A stretch of DNA of 55,853 nt, taken from contig JBCBRH010000029.1 in the NCBI GenBank assembly GCA_039819785.1, positions 1-55,853 of the forward strand, written 5' to 3'. The position numbers and the translations under genes are program-made. How positions within the stretch are numbered: the stretch's first letter is position 1; every line of letters starts with the position of its first letter. Below the pieces are notes generated by a model. It was not told the origin of the DNA. It worked only from the letters and a program-made list of their open reading frames with translations, and did not search any database. This DNA is from JBCBRD01 sp039819785 (GTDB lineage Bacteria > Pseudomonadota > Alphaproteobacteria > Rhizobiales > Hyphomicrobiaceae). Below, piece by piece: positions 26,705 through 35,071 of the stretch.

Positions 26705-27093
26705 TAGTCGACGAGGGCGATGGACGGCGTCTTGGTTGTTAGCTGCGTGATCTTGTCTTGCAGTGTTTCGCGATGGAACGGTTTGATGATGTAGCCATCG
26801 GCGCCTGCATTTAAGGCTTTCACCAGATCAGCAGGATTGTTCTCCGTCGACATGTAGATGATGACCGGAAATTTGTCGGTGGGCTCAGCGCGGATTGAAG
26901 CGATGAGTGAGTGGGTCTCGGCGTCAGGCAGCGTCCAATCTAGGATGATCACATCCGGCATCTCGGTCACGCAGTGCGATACTGCCGATTCCGCGTCGGC
27001 GGCCTCAATGACCAGGTACCCCAGTTCTTCTACCATTGGACGGGTGATCCGACGGATCACCTCAAAGTCGTCCACGACGAGGCACAGTTTCAT
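26704..27093 (-). CDS. Single-domain response regulator (CheY-like)
   Basis: 129-residue receiver domain without an output domain. From the ATG at 27093 it reads MKLCLVVDDFEVIRRITRPM. The acidic pair is Asp8/Asp9, the phospho-acceptor is Asp52 (VIILDWTLPDAE), the conserved Ser/Thr is in IIYMSTENN, and the Lys is in DGYIIKPFHRET. All switch residues are present. It lies 154 bases downstream of chpT in the same direction, suggesting that ChpT or a kinase feeding it phosphorylates this regulator. The gene's TAG stop overlaps the terminus of the palindromic element. Confidence 0.9.
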   Translation of the reverse strand: MKLCLVVDDFEVIRRITRPMVEELGYLVIEAADAESAVSHCVTEMPDVIILDWTLPDAETHSLIASIRAEPTDKFPVIIYMSTENNPADLVKALNAGADGYIIKPFHRETLQDKITQLTTKTPSIALVD

Positions 27094-27246
27094 TTGAGCG
27101 CTCCCAGGGTCAAAGCTGTCCAACAGCGATTGTGTTGGCGGATGATGGGCGCGAAACCGTTAATAAAGATTCACCGATGGGGTGTTGCCCCTATGGAAAT
27201 CGAGGATTTGCCGGCTTTTTTCGATACGGAACCATGGTTGGGCAGC

Positions 27247-27891
27247 TTACGCGGCAGGCCGGGCAACCAGCAGGATGTCTTCGCCGTCCTGTAAAATTTC
27301 GAGGCTCATGTTGGATGTCGCTGCCAGCCGGCAGGTGTAATACGCCTGGATGCTCATGGCATCGAGTTCGGGAGCGGTTTCAGCGGCCACGAAATCGGTC
27401 AGGTATTTTGGCGGGCGCGCCGTTGGGCCAGAGCAGCGCAGCACGAAGGTGGGTGTTTCCATCGTCCCGTCATGCAGGACCGTGATCGCGCCGCCGCGTG
27501 GCAGGGCCATGGGTGCGTTGGCCACCATGTTCAGCAGCAGCTTGACGAGGTCTTTGGACATATGCCCGGGCTGGATCGACCACTCAAGTGTGTGTTTGCC
27601 GTGGCCGATGTATCCGCGTGAAATCTGCTCGGCCGTGGACAGGTCGATCATTGCGCCAGCCGATCCAGCCGCACCGAACGCGAAGCGGGCAAACTGCAAA
27701 CGGGCTGATGCCTGCTCGGTGACGTTACGGATGACATCGAGCGCATAGGATTTGGCATCTGCGTCGTCGTCTTCATCCAGGATTTCGAGGCCATTGTGGA
27801 TCGCACCGACCGGGCCGATTACGTCGTGACAGATTTTGCTGGAAACCAGTGCGGCGAGATCTAGGTCTGAAATGCTGGAAAGGTCGGTCAT
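27247..27891 (-). CDS. chpT: Histidine phosphotransferase ChpT
   Basis: In Alphaproteobacteria ChpT relays phosphate from CckA to CtrA and CpdR, controlling the cell cycle. 214 residues: DHp-like helices with SSKICHDVIGPVGAIHNGLE, where His22 is the phosphorylated residue and the following Asp is conserved. A degenerate ATPase-like domain (LLLNMVANAPMALPRGG) cannot bind ATP. The length and layout are those of ChpT. A response regulator gene follows. A CtrA-type site is present upstream of an amidase gene at 38.3 kb in this window. Confidence 0.9.
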   Translation of the reverse strand: MTDLSSISDLDLAALVSSKICHDVIGPVGAIHNGLEILDEDDDADAKSYALDVIRNVTEQASARLQFARFAFGAAGSAGAMIDLSTAEQISRGYIGHGKHTLEWSIQPGHMSKDLVKLLLNMVANAPMALPRGGAITVLHDGTMETPTFVLRCSGPTARPPKYLTDFVAAETAPELDAMSIQAYYTCRLAATSNMSLEILQDGEDILLVARPAA

Positions 27892-28223
27892 GGGGGTCCC
27901 CTAGCGTCACACCGGTTCCCCGGTGATCAGTGCCATGCTGCTCGGACGGACGCAGGGTAAAAAACGTTCCGGCGCAAAATGAAGTCTGATCATATCCCGG
28001 TGCGTTGATGCACCCGGCTGGCTCAAACGGATATTGAACTCGTTTTACGTTGCTGCAGCTGCTGATGGCGGATTGGCGGGGCAAACCGCCGCAACGTCGC
28101 AGTTTTGCGAACTCCAGCCGTGATTTGACAGATACACGGGGGGTGGTGCTGATGCAAAGGTTGTGCGCGGGCTGTCGCGCACCACATACTGCTTTCTACA
28201 GTTGGTGGGTCACGAGAGCCACG
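27892..28223. other. Divergent intergenic region, nothing recognised
   Basis: About 330 bases between chpT and cysQ starts. A long open frame enters it from cysQ, but its codons before 28224 do not look like the family. No CtrA site or RNA gene was found here. Confidence 0.45.
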
Positions 28224-29207
28224 ATGATGGTCGTAAAACGTCAGATTTCGGATTCGAGCCCGCGCAGGACCGGTGATCCTTCACCTGTTTCACTGGCGCC
28301 TGAGCCCGTGCTGACCGGTGGTGATGGCCCCACGATCGAAAGGCCGATCGTTGACATGGGCGATGGCGCGTTGGTCGTGGACCGGTGGCGCCTTGCGGAT
28401 GCGATCCTTCCGGGTGTGTTGGCGGCCGGGCGGCTGGAAATCGATGCGTGGGACGATGAAGACTTGTGCGTCCAGATGAAGACCGACCGAACGCCTGTGA
28501 CCATTGCCGATCATCAGGCCGAAGAGGTTTTGCATGCTGCGCTGAACAAGGTCGCGCCGGGTATTCTCGTTATCGGTGAGGAGACTTACGGCGGGTCACG
28601 GCGTCCGAAAGCGGGCGAACCGTTTTTCCTGGTTGATCCATTGGATGGGACGAAGGACTTCATCGATCATCTGCCTCAGTTCACTGTCAACGTGGCGCTG
28701 ATCGATCATGGGCGCCCGATTTTCGGGATGATTTTCGCGCCAGCGTTGGATCTTTTGTTTGTCACGACAGGGATCGGGCACGCCATCATGGCTGATGTCG
28801 CCTGCCGTAAGTCACTCAAGCAGCTTGCGTCCTATGTGCCGCAAACGATCAATACGCGGCAATCTGATCCAGAAAAGTTGAAGGCGTTTGCCAGCCGGTC
28901 GCACATGGATGACGTTACTTGCGATATTCTCGATCAAATCGGTCAGTGCGACCGGGTGCAAATCGGGTCGTCTCTCAAATTCTGCCTGATCGCCAGGGGT
29001 GAGGGCGATGTCTATGTGCGCCACGGTCCGACCAGTGAGTGGGACACGGCAGCCGGCGAGGCGATCCTTGAAGCGGCCGGGGGTACTGTGACCACGCTAG
29101 ACGGCAAGAAGCTGTCTTATGGCGGCGCACACGGCGCGTATCTCAATCCCGACTTTGTCGCCTGGGGAGACCCGGAACTGATTTCCCAGTTCGATGTCGA
29201 CAACTGA
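28224..29207 (+). CDS. cysQ: 3'(2'),5'-bisphosphate nucleotidase
   Basis: Mg-dependent, Li-sensitive phosphatase of the inositol monophosphatase superfamily that clears PAP from sulfate assimilation. Motifs in order: PVTIADHQAEE; VIGEETYGG (metal Glu); FFLVDPLDGTKDFI, with the DPxDGT metal site; and HGPTSEWDTAAGEAILEAAG near the C-terminus. About 327 residues from ATG 28224, longer than the usual 250-270 because of a polar N-terminal part; the catalytic domain begins near RLADAILPGVLAAGRLE. A downstream start is therefore possible. No other sulfate-assimilation gene is near. Confidence 0.88.
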   Translation: MMVVKRQISDSSPRRTGDPSPVSLAPEPVLTGGDGPTIERPIVDMGDGALVVDRWRLADAILPGVLAAGRLEIDAWDDEDLCVQMKTDRTPVTIADHQAEEVLHAALNKVAPGILVIGEETYGGSRRPKAGEPFFLVDPLDGTKDFIDHLPQFTVNVALIDHGRPIFGMIFAPALDLLFVTTGIGHAIMADVACRKSLKQLASYVPQTINTRQSDPEKLKAFASRSHMDDVTCDILDQIGQCDRVQIGSSLKFCLIARGEGDVYVRHGPTSEWDTAAGEAILEAAGGTVTTLDGKKLSYGGAHGAYLNPDFVAWGDPELISQFDVDN

Positions 29208-29496
29208 TGCGCCTTAGCCGGTTTTAGACCCCGGTTCCGCCACGCGCATCCGGTCTGCAGGGTCTATATCACGCACCATTAGCGCTTCACTTTTCTTCCG
29301 ATTGCCGTCCCGATATCCGACGTTCGCCAAGGTCACAGTTTGGCAACAAGTTCGGCGCAATCGTGTGTCATTCGAACACGATAAGGAAAAATGATTCGGA
29401 GTTTCGTCGTGTGGTGCGGGTTCTTCCCATCCGCCAGCCAACATGAGCGGCTCTCCCAATCCGCGTTTCCATCGAGCGACCACGGACGGGGATGAG

Positions 29497-30531
29497 ATGA
29501 TGACTGGGTTGAAAACGATGTGCATTGGCGCGCGGTCAACGCGTTTGCATGGCCATGTTGCAGCAGGGTTTTGCCCAGCAGACCAGCGCTTGTCGGGTCT
29601 TGCCGGCTTGGCCATGGGTGTCTTGCTGGCCATAACGATCCCGACCGGTCCGTCTCAGGCGCAGAGTTATGAGCCTTTGCCGCCCGTCAGCGGCGGTGGA
29701 GGTGCGCAGTCTGCTGCCGATGATGCGTACCGGCCCGTCGAACAGGGGAATACTGAGCGAGGATACGGCTCTGGGAGCGTCTATAATCGCGGGTCACAAC
29801 CTTATGATCCCGATGCTGGCATTCCTGGCCGATCCGGCGATCGCCGACCGGGATATCAGCCCGAAACGCGGTACGACCGGGAACCCATTTACGAGCCAGG
29901 GTATGAGCCGCGTAGACGTAATGGCGATGCACCGGATGAAACCTATGGTGCGCCTTATGGTTCACCGGATGGTCGACCTTCTGACGGTGGTGACTATTAC
30001 CGTAAGCTGCCCCCGCGCGACGGCGGTGAGTATGCCGGCGAAGACGACGGCACCTACAGTCAGGGCGAAATCGTCCGCGCGGGTCATGGCTTCTTTGGCT
30101 CGGTGAGCAAAGGCTTAGCCAGTGCCGTTGAATACGCGTTCAAAAATGCAGGCCGGCCAAACGGTTACATTTTGGGTGAAGATGCCGGTGGCGCGTTCGT
30201 GGCAGGACTGCGCTATGGCGAAGGGCGGTTGCATACCAGGCGGTTTGGTACGCAAAAGGTCTATTGGCAGGGGCCGACGCTCGGTTATGACTTCGGCGCC
30301 GAGGGCTCGAAGACCATGGTGCTGATCTATAATCTCGACCACCCTTCGCAAATCTATGAGCGATTTGGTGGCGTGCAGGGCTCGGCTTATCTGGTCGGCG
30401 GCGTGAGCATCCAGTTTCAGAAGCGGGGTGATGTAACGCTTGCCCCCATCCGATCCGGTGTGGGCCTGCGACTCGGTGCCAATGTCGGCTATCTGAAGTA
30501 CACGCGAAGCCCGACGTGGAACCCGTTTTAG
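29497..30531 (+). CDS. eipA: EipA-like envelope protein (DUF1134)
   Basis: DUF1134 proteins are periplasmic beta-sandwich-like proteins, called EipA in Brucella, needed for envelope integrity. The N-terminal export segment is LSGLAGLAMGVLLAITIPTG, ending near SQAQ. A Pro/Gly/Tyr/Asp-rich linker of about 130 residues follows. The conserved domain begins at GEIVRAGHGFFGSVSKGLAS and includes GYILGEDAGGAFVAGLRYGE, QKVYWQGPTLGYDFGAEGSK and VGGVSIQFQKRGDV, ending with YTRSPTWNPF. About 344 residues. Start ATG 29497 follows GGGGA; ATG 29443 is also open. The domain match is strong, and function is by analogy with Brucella. Confidence 0.88.
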   Translation: MMTGLKTMCIGARSTRLHGHVAAGFCPADQRLSGLAGLAMGVLLAITIPTGPSQAQSYEPLPPVSGGGGAQSAADDAYRPVEQGNTERGYGSGSVYNRGSQPYDPDAGIPGRSGDRRPGYQPETRYDREPIYEPGYEPRRRNGDAPDETYGAPYGSPDGRPSDGGDYYRKLPPRDGGEYAGEDDGTYSQGEIVRAGHGFFGSVSKGLASAVEYAFKNAGRPNGYILGEDAGGAFVAGLRYGEGRLHTRRFGTQKVYWQGPTLGYDFGAEGSKTMVLIYNLDHPSQIYERFGGVQGSAYLVGGVSIQFQKRGDVTLAPIRSGVGLRLGANVGYLKYTRSPTWNPF

Positions 30532-30861
30532 GCTGGTGAGACCTGGAACAACTGTGTGAAACCGGCAGCGCACCCGGCACAACTGCAAACCAGTGTTTGG
30601 GGATTTGCCGATCTGGGCGTAAAAGAGGTTCATAGCCTCGACGAACCAATTTGGGGTTTCGGTCCACTTGAACCGGAACGTGCCCCTTCTGGTCTGGAGC
30701 TAACGGGTCTTGACGCACAATCCTCAGAGGGACTGTGGATTTAGAGATTGGTGTCATTCGAAGTCAGTGGCCGACGTCATCGGCGCACCTGATTGGATCT
30801 TGCCGGGTTGGTGTAAGGTCGCAGGTGAAATTGATTTGAAGGACGGGTGGAGCTTTAGGCG
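30532..30861. other. Intergenic region, nothing certain
   Basis: About 330 bases between the EipA-like gene and the coiled-coil gene. Short open frames exist on both strands around 30556-30744 but match nothing I know and lack ribosome binding sites. No terminator was seen. Confidence 0.4.
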
Positions 30862-32430
30862 TTGCTAAGCATCGAAGCGACCATGCTTGTGACTCTGGGC
30901 TTTCTCCTTGCCATGTTGCTGGGGTTGGCCCTCGTTCCTGTCTACCGCAAGCGCGTGGAACGGCTCACGACGCATGCGCTGCGCAGTGCGATGCCACTTA
31001 CGGACGCGGAAATTCGCGCCGATAAGGACCGCCTTAGAGCCGGTTACGCGATCGAAATCCACGATCTTGAAGAGCGGAATGAAAAAGCAACACTGATTGC
31101 CGCCCGTCAGAAGGTTGAGATCAACCGGCGTGATGGCATCATTACGGAGTTGCGCGGCGAAGCGAAACGGCAAAGCACGATCCTGGAAGAGCACGAGAAC
31201 GCCCGCCGCGTTCTTGAGCAGACGATCATGGACCGCCTGCCGAAGGTTGAACAGCGGCTTGCAGAAGCCAAAAAGCTCCTGTTGCAACGGGACCGTGAAA
31301 TTTCCCGTTTGAGCGAGACTGCAGACCGGCAGCGCCGGGCGCTGGAAGAGACCACACAGATCAATACGCAGAACCGCGATGAAATTCACCGCCTGCAGGC
31401 GGCACTCACCACGCGTGCCGCGCGCAACCGCGAAGGCATGGGCGATCCGCGCTTTGATAGCGAAGTGGCGTTGCGGACCGAAGTGGAGGCCTTGCGCGCC
31501 AAGACCCGCGATCAGGAACAGATGATTTCCAGGTTGCAGGCATTGGTGAGCCGGGCTGGCGGCGTGAAGGCTGCGGCCTCGGCGTTGGGAGAGGGTGTGC
31601 CCACCGCCGGTCGCACCGGCAGCGTCGATGATGAAATCATCCATCTGCGGAAGCAATTGACGGATGCTGAAGCATCACTTCGCTCGGTTCAGGCCGATGC
31701 CAGCGGTGATGATCTGGCTGCACGGCGCCAGAACGAAGCTGCGATCCGGCAACTCAAAGCCGAGATCGAGGATCAGGATCTTGAGATCAATCGACTGCGA
31801 TCATCGCTGAAGGCGTATCAGGAGAGCGAGCGGAAGGACACGGCTCTCGCCGAGGGTAAAATGGCGATGAAATCTCGGATTGCGGCTTTGCAGTCCCAGA
31901 CGGAAGGGCAGGCGACGACCATCATGGCTTTGCGCGCGGAAGTGGCGGCAACCAATGAGCGACTTGCGCGACAGGCGTCGCACTACATCAGCGAGATGCG
32001 CAAGCTGGGTGCGGGGAGCCGGTCTCCGGGTGACGTGCAACGGTTGATCAACGGGTCCAATGGCAATGGTGGAAATGGTGTTGGAACTTCTGGCCATGAC
32101 GGTTCAGAGAGCCTGGCTAACGGAGGTGGTTTGACGCTGACGGACCGGATCACCGAACCTCGCAGCCGTGTGACGACCGATACCGCGGCTGGCGTCACCG
32201 GCGGTGTTGGTCTTGTGTCTGGACACGGTAACGGTAACGGCGATGATCGTGCCGACGCGGAAAATGACCTTGAAACGGCTGGGGCCGCACTGGCTTCGGA
32301 CACGGGTGCGTCGGGCAACGCCCTACTACCTCAACCGGTCGAAAGCCTGGCCTCAGGAGGCAAAGCCCGTACACCTGCACGCTCAGGTGGCTTGCTCGAG
32401 CGCATTACGCGGCTTGATCGCGGCAAATAA
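30862..32430 (+). CDS. Membrane-anchored coiled-coil protein, unknown function
   Basis: 522 residues. One N-terminal transmembrane helix (MLVTLGFLLAMLLGLALVPV) is followed by a basic stretch and MPLTDAEIRADKDRLRAGYA. A long heptad-rich coiled coil runs from about residue 60 to 385, with many Arg/Glu/Gln pairs (RQKVEINRRDGIITELRGEA, VEQRLAEAKKLLLQRDREIS, KAEIEDQDLEINRLRSSLKA). The last 130 residues are Gly/Asn/Thr-rich and disordered, ending in GGLLERITRLDRGK. I recall this as a conserved hypothetical protein of Hyphomicrobiales; the layout suggests a scaffold at the inner membrane. Start TTG 30862 keeps seven residues seen in relatives; ATG 30883 is the alternative. Confidence 0.78.
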   Translation: MLSIEATMLVTLGFLLAMLLGLALVPVYRKRVERLTTHALRSAMPLTDAEIRADKDRLRAGYAIEIHDLEERNEKATLIAARQKVEINRRDGIITELRGEAKRQSTILEEHENARRVLEQTIMDRLPKVEQRLAEAKKLLLQRDREISRLSETADRQRRALEETTQINTQNRDEIHRLQAALTTRAARNREGMGDPRFDSEVALRTEVEALRAKTRDQEQMISRLQALVSRAGGVKAAASALGEGVPTAGRTGSVDDEIIHLRKQLTDAEASLRSVQADASGDDLAARRQNEAAIRQLKAEIEDQDLEINRLRSSLKAYQESERKDTALAEGKMAMKSRIAALQSQTEGQATTIMALRAEVAATNERLARQASHYISEMRKLGAGSRSPGDVQRLINGSNGNGGNGVGTSGHDGSESLANGGGLTLTDRITEPRSRVTTDTAAGVTGGVGLVSGHGNGNGDDRADAENDLETAGAALASDTGASGNALLPQPVESLASGGKARTPARSGGLLERITRLDRGK

Positions 32431-32536
32431 GCGGTTTCTTGAAGTTTGTACCAGCCGGCCAAGTCCATATTTGCCGATCAGATTTTGCCTTGTCATCTCG
32501 TAGGTTAAGGCGGGTCACTCTTGGTCGGCGGATTGG

Positions 32537-33097
32537 CTATTCAGCTGCCGCGCTGGTTGTTATGCGGAAGCGCCGGATCACCTTTCCTGAGGCGATGTCG
32601 ATCACCACAATGCCCTCATGGGGGTCTTCACCCGTTGTCACCTCGCTCAGACTTCGCGTGTTTGCGGGAACCGTGCTATCGGTCCGGCCGCTATGTTGGG
32701 TGGCCGCCACCTGGTAATGGAGCACCATCTGCCCATTCCCAACGTTGAGCGTTTTGATGTTTGCCCCACTGGGCAGCGCAAGTTCGTCTATCGCCTGATT
32801 AGCGGATATGGACACCGGTTGGGCAACTGTCGAGACGGTTGGTTCAGACGGTCGTGTCACCAGATAGATGATGCGGCCAATCACGGTGAAAAAGCCAAGG
32901 ACCAGTATGACGCCCAACACAATAACCAGGATGTTCAGCGCGCGAATCTTGGCGTCTTCACCAGCCGGTGCTTTCGAGTCCGTGGATGGTTGGCCAGTAT
33001 TTTCCGGGTCGCCTGCTGCGTTGTCGACAGCAGTTTTTTGGGCATGGCTGGATTGGGATGCAGGTCGCGTCGTGTCAGCGCTCAGCTCGTCTGTCAT
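32537..33097 (-). CDS. Single-pass membrane protein beside rluD (possibly DUF6476)
   Basis: 186 residues. The first 50 are polar and disordered. RALNILVIVLGVILVLGFFT is followed by VIGRIIYLVTR, making one transmembrane helix. The C-terminal domain of about 100 residues contains LALPSGANIKTLNVGNGQMV and GIVVIDIASGKVIRRFRI, which look like two short beta hairpins. Small membrane proteins annotated DUF6476 lie next to rluD in some Alphaproteobacteria, and this may be one, but I cannot confirm it. It is divergent from rluD, with 84 bases between the starts. Confidence 0.7.
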   Translation of the reverse strand: MTDELSADTTRPASQSSHAQKTAVDNAAGDPENTGQPSTDSKAPAGEDAKIRALNILVIVLGVILVLGFFTVIGRIIYLVTRPSEPTVSTVAQPVSISANQAIDELALPSGANIKTLNVGNGQMVLHYQVAATQHSGRTDSTVPANTRSLSEVTTGEDPHEGIVVIDIASGKVIRRFRITTSAAAE

Positions 33098-33181
33098 GCC
33101 TTCGGGTCTCGCGGGTTCTTTGTGCTTGATAGGTCGGTTTGTGGTTTTACCGGCGCATCATAATGACGTCAGGTCCTAACG

Positions 33182-34363
33182 ATGATTGATCGCCGAGACA
33201 AAGATCGGGTCGCTCGTGCCGATGGCCCCGAAAGCCAAGATGTTACGGTTGTTCCCCGACCAGATGATACTCCCGATCGCGATGACGGTGAGGCACATGA
33301 TCCGCCCGTCATGGTTGTGGCGGAAGACAGCCATGCCGGTCAACGGCTGGATCGGTTTCTTGCTGAACACATCGAGATGCTGAGCCGATCGCGGCTGCAG
33401 GTTTTAATCCGGACGGGTGCCGTTCAGTGTTTTGATGAGGTCTTGATCGATCCAAAGCGCAAGGTCCAGGCCGGCGATGTCTTTGTGGTTGCCGTCCCGC
33501 GCCCTGAAGATCCCGTGCCGATGGGTGAGCCAATGACGCTCGATATCGTCTATGAGGACCCTGATCTGATCGTCATCAATAAGCCCGCAGGTCTGGTCGT
33601 GCACCCTTCTGCTGGTCATGAAACCGGTACGCTTGTGAACGGTTTGATTGCCCATTGCGGCGAGGAGCTTTCAGGCATCGGTGGGGTGCGGCGCCCGGGG
33701 ATTGTGCACCGGCTGGACAAAGACACGTCCGGACTGCTTGTCGTTGCCAAGTCCGATGCGGCCCACCAGGGCCTGTCGGCTCAATTTGCAGCGCATGGAA
33801 GTGACGGACAGCTGCATCGGGCCTACGTTGCGCTGTGCTGGGGTGTCCCGATGCATCGTGCTGGGCGGATCGAAGCGCCGCTGGGCCGGAGTTCTATCAA
33901 TCGTTTGAAAATGGCGGTTGTTTCCGAGCAGCGCGGACGGTTTGCGGCCACGAACTTCGAGGTTCAAGACAGGCTTGGCCGCGGCATGGTCCGCAAGGCT
34001 TCTGCGGGCGGCGGCGGCCCGCAGGTTGCGCGCGACACGCGGTCTTCTGCAGCTTCGGCACCGGAAATCCTTGCCTGTGAGATGCAGCTTCAACTGGAAA
34101 CCGGTCGGACACATCAAATTCGTGTGCATCTTGCACACCTGGGAAACCCGGTCATTGGAGACCCGCTTTATGCGCTGGGTTTCAGATCGCGGTCGCGTCG
34201 GTTTGAAGATGAGGTCGCAGACCTGATCGATGCCACCAAGCGTCAGATGCTGCATGCAGCTGAATTGGGGTTTACGCACCCGGTGACAGGCGAAGTGCTG
34301 ACGTTTTCGAGACCGCCGCCCGATGACTATTTGCAACTTAAGGCAATGCTTAATCAAACGTGA
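33182..34363 (+). CDS. rluD: RluA/RluD-family 23S rRNA pseudouridine synthase
   Basis: Isomerises uridines in 23S rRNA helix 69 if it is the true RluD. An N-terminal S4 RNA-binding domain (QRLDRFLAEHIEMLSRSRLQ) precedes the catalytic domain, with IVHRLDKDTSGLLVVAKS; the catalytic Asp is near residue 179. LETGRTHQIRVHLAHLGNPV and a C-terminal LGFTHPVTGE are typical. An insertion of about 30 residues rich in Gly/Ser/Ala (ASAGGGGPQVARDTRSSAAS) lies before the LETGRTH motif. 393 residues, with about 40 polar residues before the S4 domain. The family is certain; assignment to RluD rather than another RluA-type enzyme is probable. Confidence 0.9.
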   Translation: MIDRRDKDRVARADGPESQDVTVVPRPDDTPDRDDGEAHDPPVMVVAEDSHAGQRLDRFLAEHIEMLSRSRLQVLIRTGAVQCFDEVLIDPKRKVQAGDVFVVAVPRPEDPVPMGEPMTLDIVYEDPDLIVINKPAGLVVHPSAGHETGTLVNGLIAHCGEELSGIGGVRRPGIVHRLDKDTSGLLVVAKSDAAHQGLSAQFAAHGSDGQLHRAYVALCWGVPMHRAGRIEAPLGRSSINRLKMAVVSEQRGRFAATNFEVQDRLGRGMVRKASAGGGGPQVARDTRSSAASAPEILACEMQLQLETGRTHQIRVHLAHLGNPVIGDPLYALGFRSRSRRFEDEVADLIDATKRQMLHAAELGFTHPVTGEVLTFSRPPPDDYLQLKAMLNQT

Positions 34364-34527
34364 CGATTGAAAATGGCATTGCCTTGCCGATCACAAGACT
34401 ATCTCAAAGCGGACAGGGTACGGTGTTCGAACTGCCCGAGGCAGCCTTGTCGATGATGACAGGCATGTTGTGGGGGCTGAAGGGCGTCAGAGTACGTCGA
34501 GGAATCGCTTTATGAGGACCAAGACCC

Positions 34528-34791
34528 ATGCCGATGCGCTTTAAACTACTCACGACTCTTGTCATGTTTGTGGTCTTGATGGCCCATGGCGGGTCGTCTG
34601 AAATGTTCAGCAGCATGACAGAAGTCTTTGTCGGGCTTGGTCTTTTGCTCATCGTGTGTGTTGTGAGCCTGTGGCCTAATGAAGGCCGTGCCGACCGCGC
34701 CGAACGTGCTGCAAACAAGACCGATTGGGCTGACCGCGTCGACATTGAATCGATGGCCAGCAAAACGGCGTCTGAAAAGACATCTGACTAA
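34528..34791 (+). CDS. Small membrane protein, unknown
   Basis: 87 residues with two hydrophobic helices (LLTTLVMFVVLMAHGG and VFVGLGLLLIVCVVSLW) and a charged tail (RADRAERAANKTDWADRVD). AGGA lies upstream of ATG 34528. The composition fits a real small membrane protein, but I know no family. It sits between rluD and rpoH in the same direction. Confidence 0.45.
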   Translation: MPMRFKLLTTLVMFVVLMAHGGSSEMFSSMTEVFVGLGLLLIVCVVSLWPNEGRADRAERAANKTDWADRVDIESMASKTASEKTSD

Positions 34792-34924
34792 TTTTCCCGG
34801 TTTTCAGTGTGCGAGGTTGAGGTCAAACTCGGTCTTGCGCGCTTCAGACGCCACTGTTGGGGGGGCTGTTGCCAGCCCCTGTTCCACCACGATTTTGGTG
34901 TAGGAAGCCCTCATGAAGAGACGT

Positions 34925-34944
34925 GTGGGAAGCTTACTTCCCAC
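34925..34944 (+). promoter_or_regulatory. Perfect 8-bp hairpin in the region upstream of rpoH
   Basis: GTGGGAAG (34925-34932), loop CTTA, and CTTCCCAC (34937-34944) form a perfect stem about 130 bases before the rpoH start. It is not followed by T residues, so it is not a standard terminator. If transcribed it would be part of the rpoH leader. Its CTTCC could pair with the GGAAG ribosome binding site at 35061-35065, but this is only an inference. Confidence 0.4.
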
Positions 34945-35071
34945 GAATGTGACCTGCGCACGTCGTTTTCCAGCGATCAAATAGGTCGCTTGCGGCGTTT
35001 AACTCACATACGTTGTTTCGCCGCTGCAGCTTTCTCATTGCGCACCGGCATTTCGTGAGCGGAAGCGAACT

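Noticed and set aside
30556..30744. Short frames on both strands between the EipA-like and coiled-coil genes
   Set aside because: Segments look faintly protein-like, but neither strand has a start signal or known family.
33671..34357. 228-codon minus-strand frame inside the rluD-type gene
   Set aside because: Antisense to conserved RluD motifs and without any recognisable domain.
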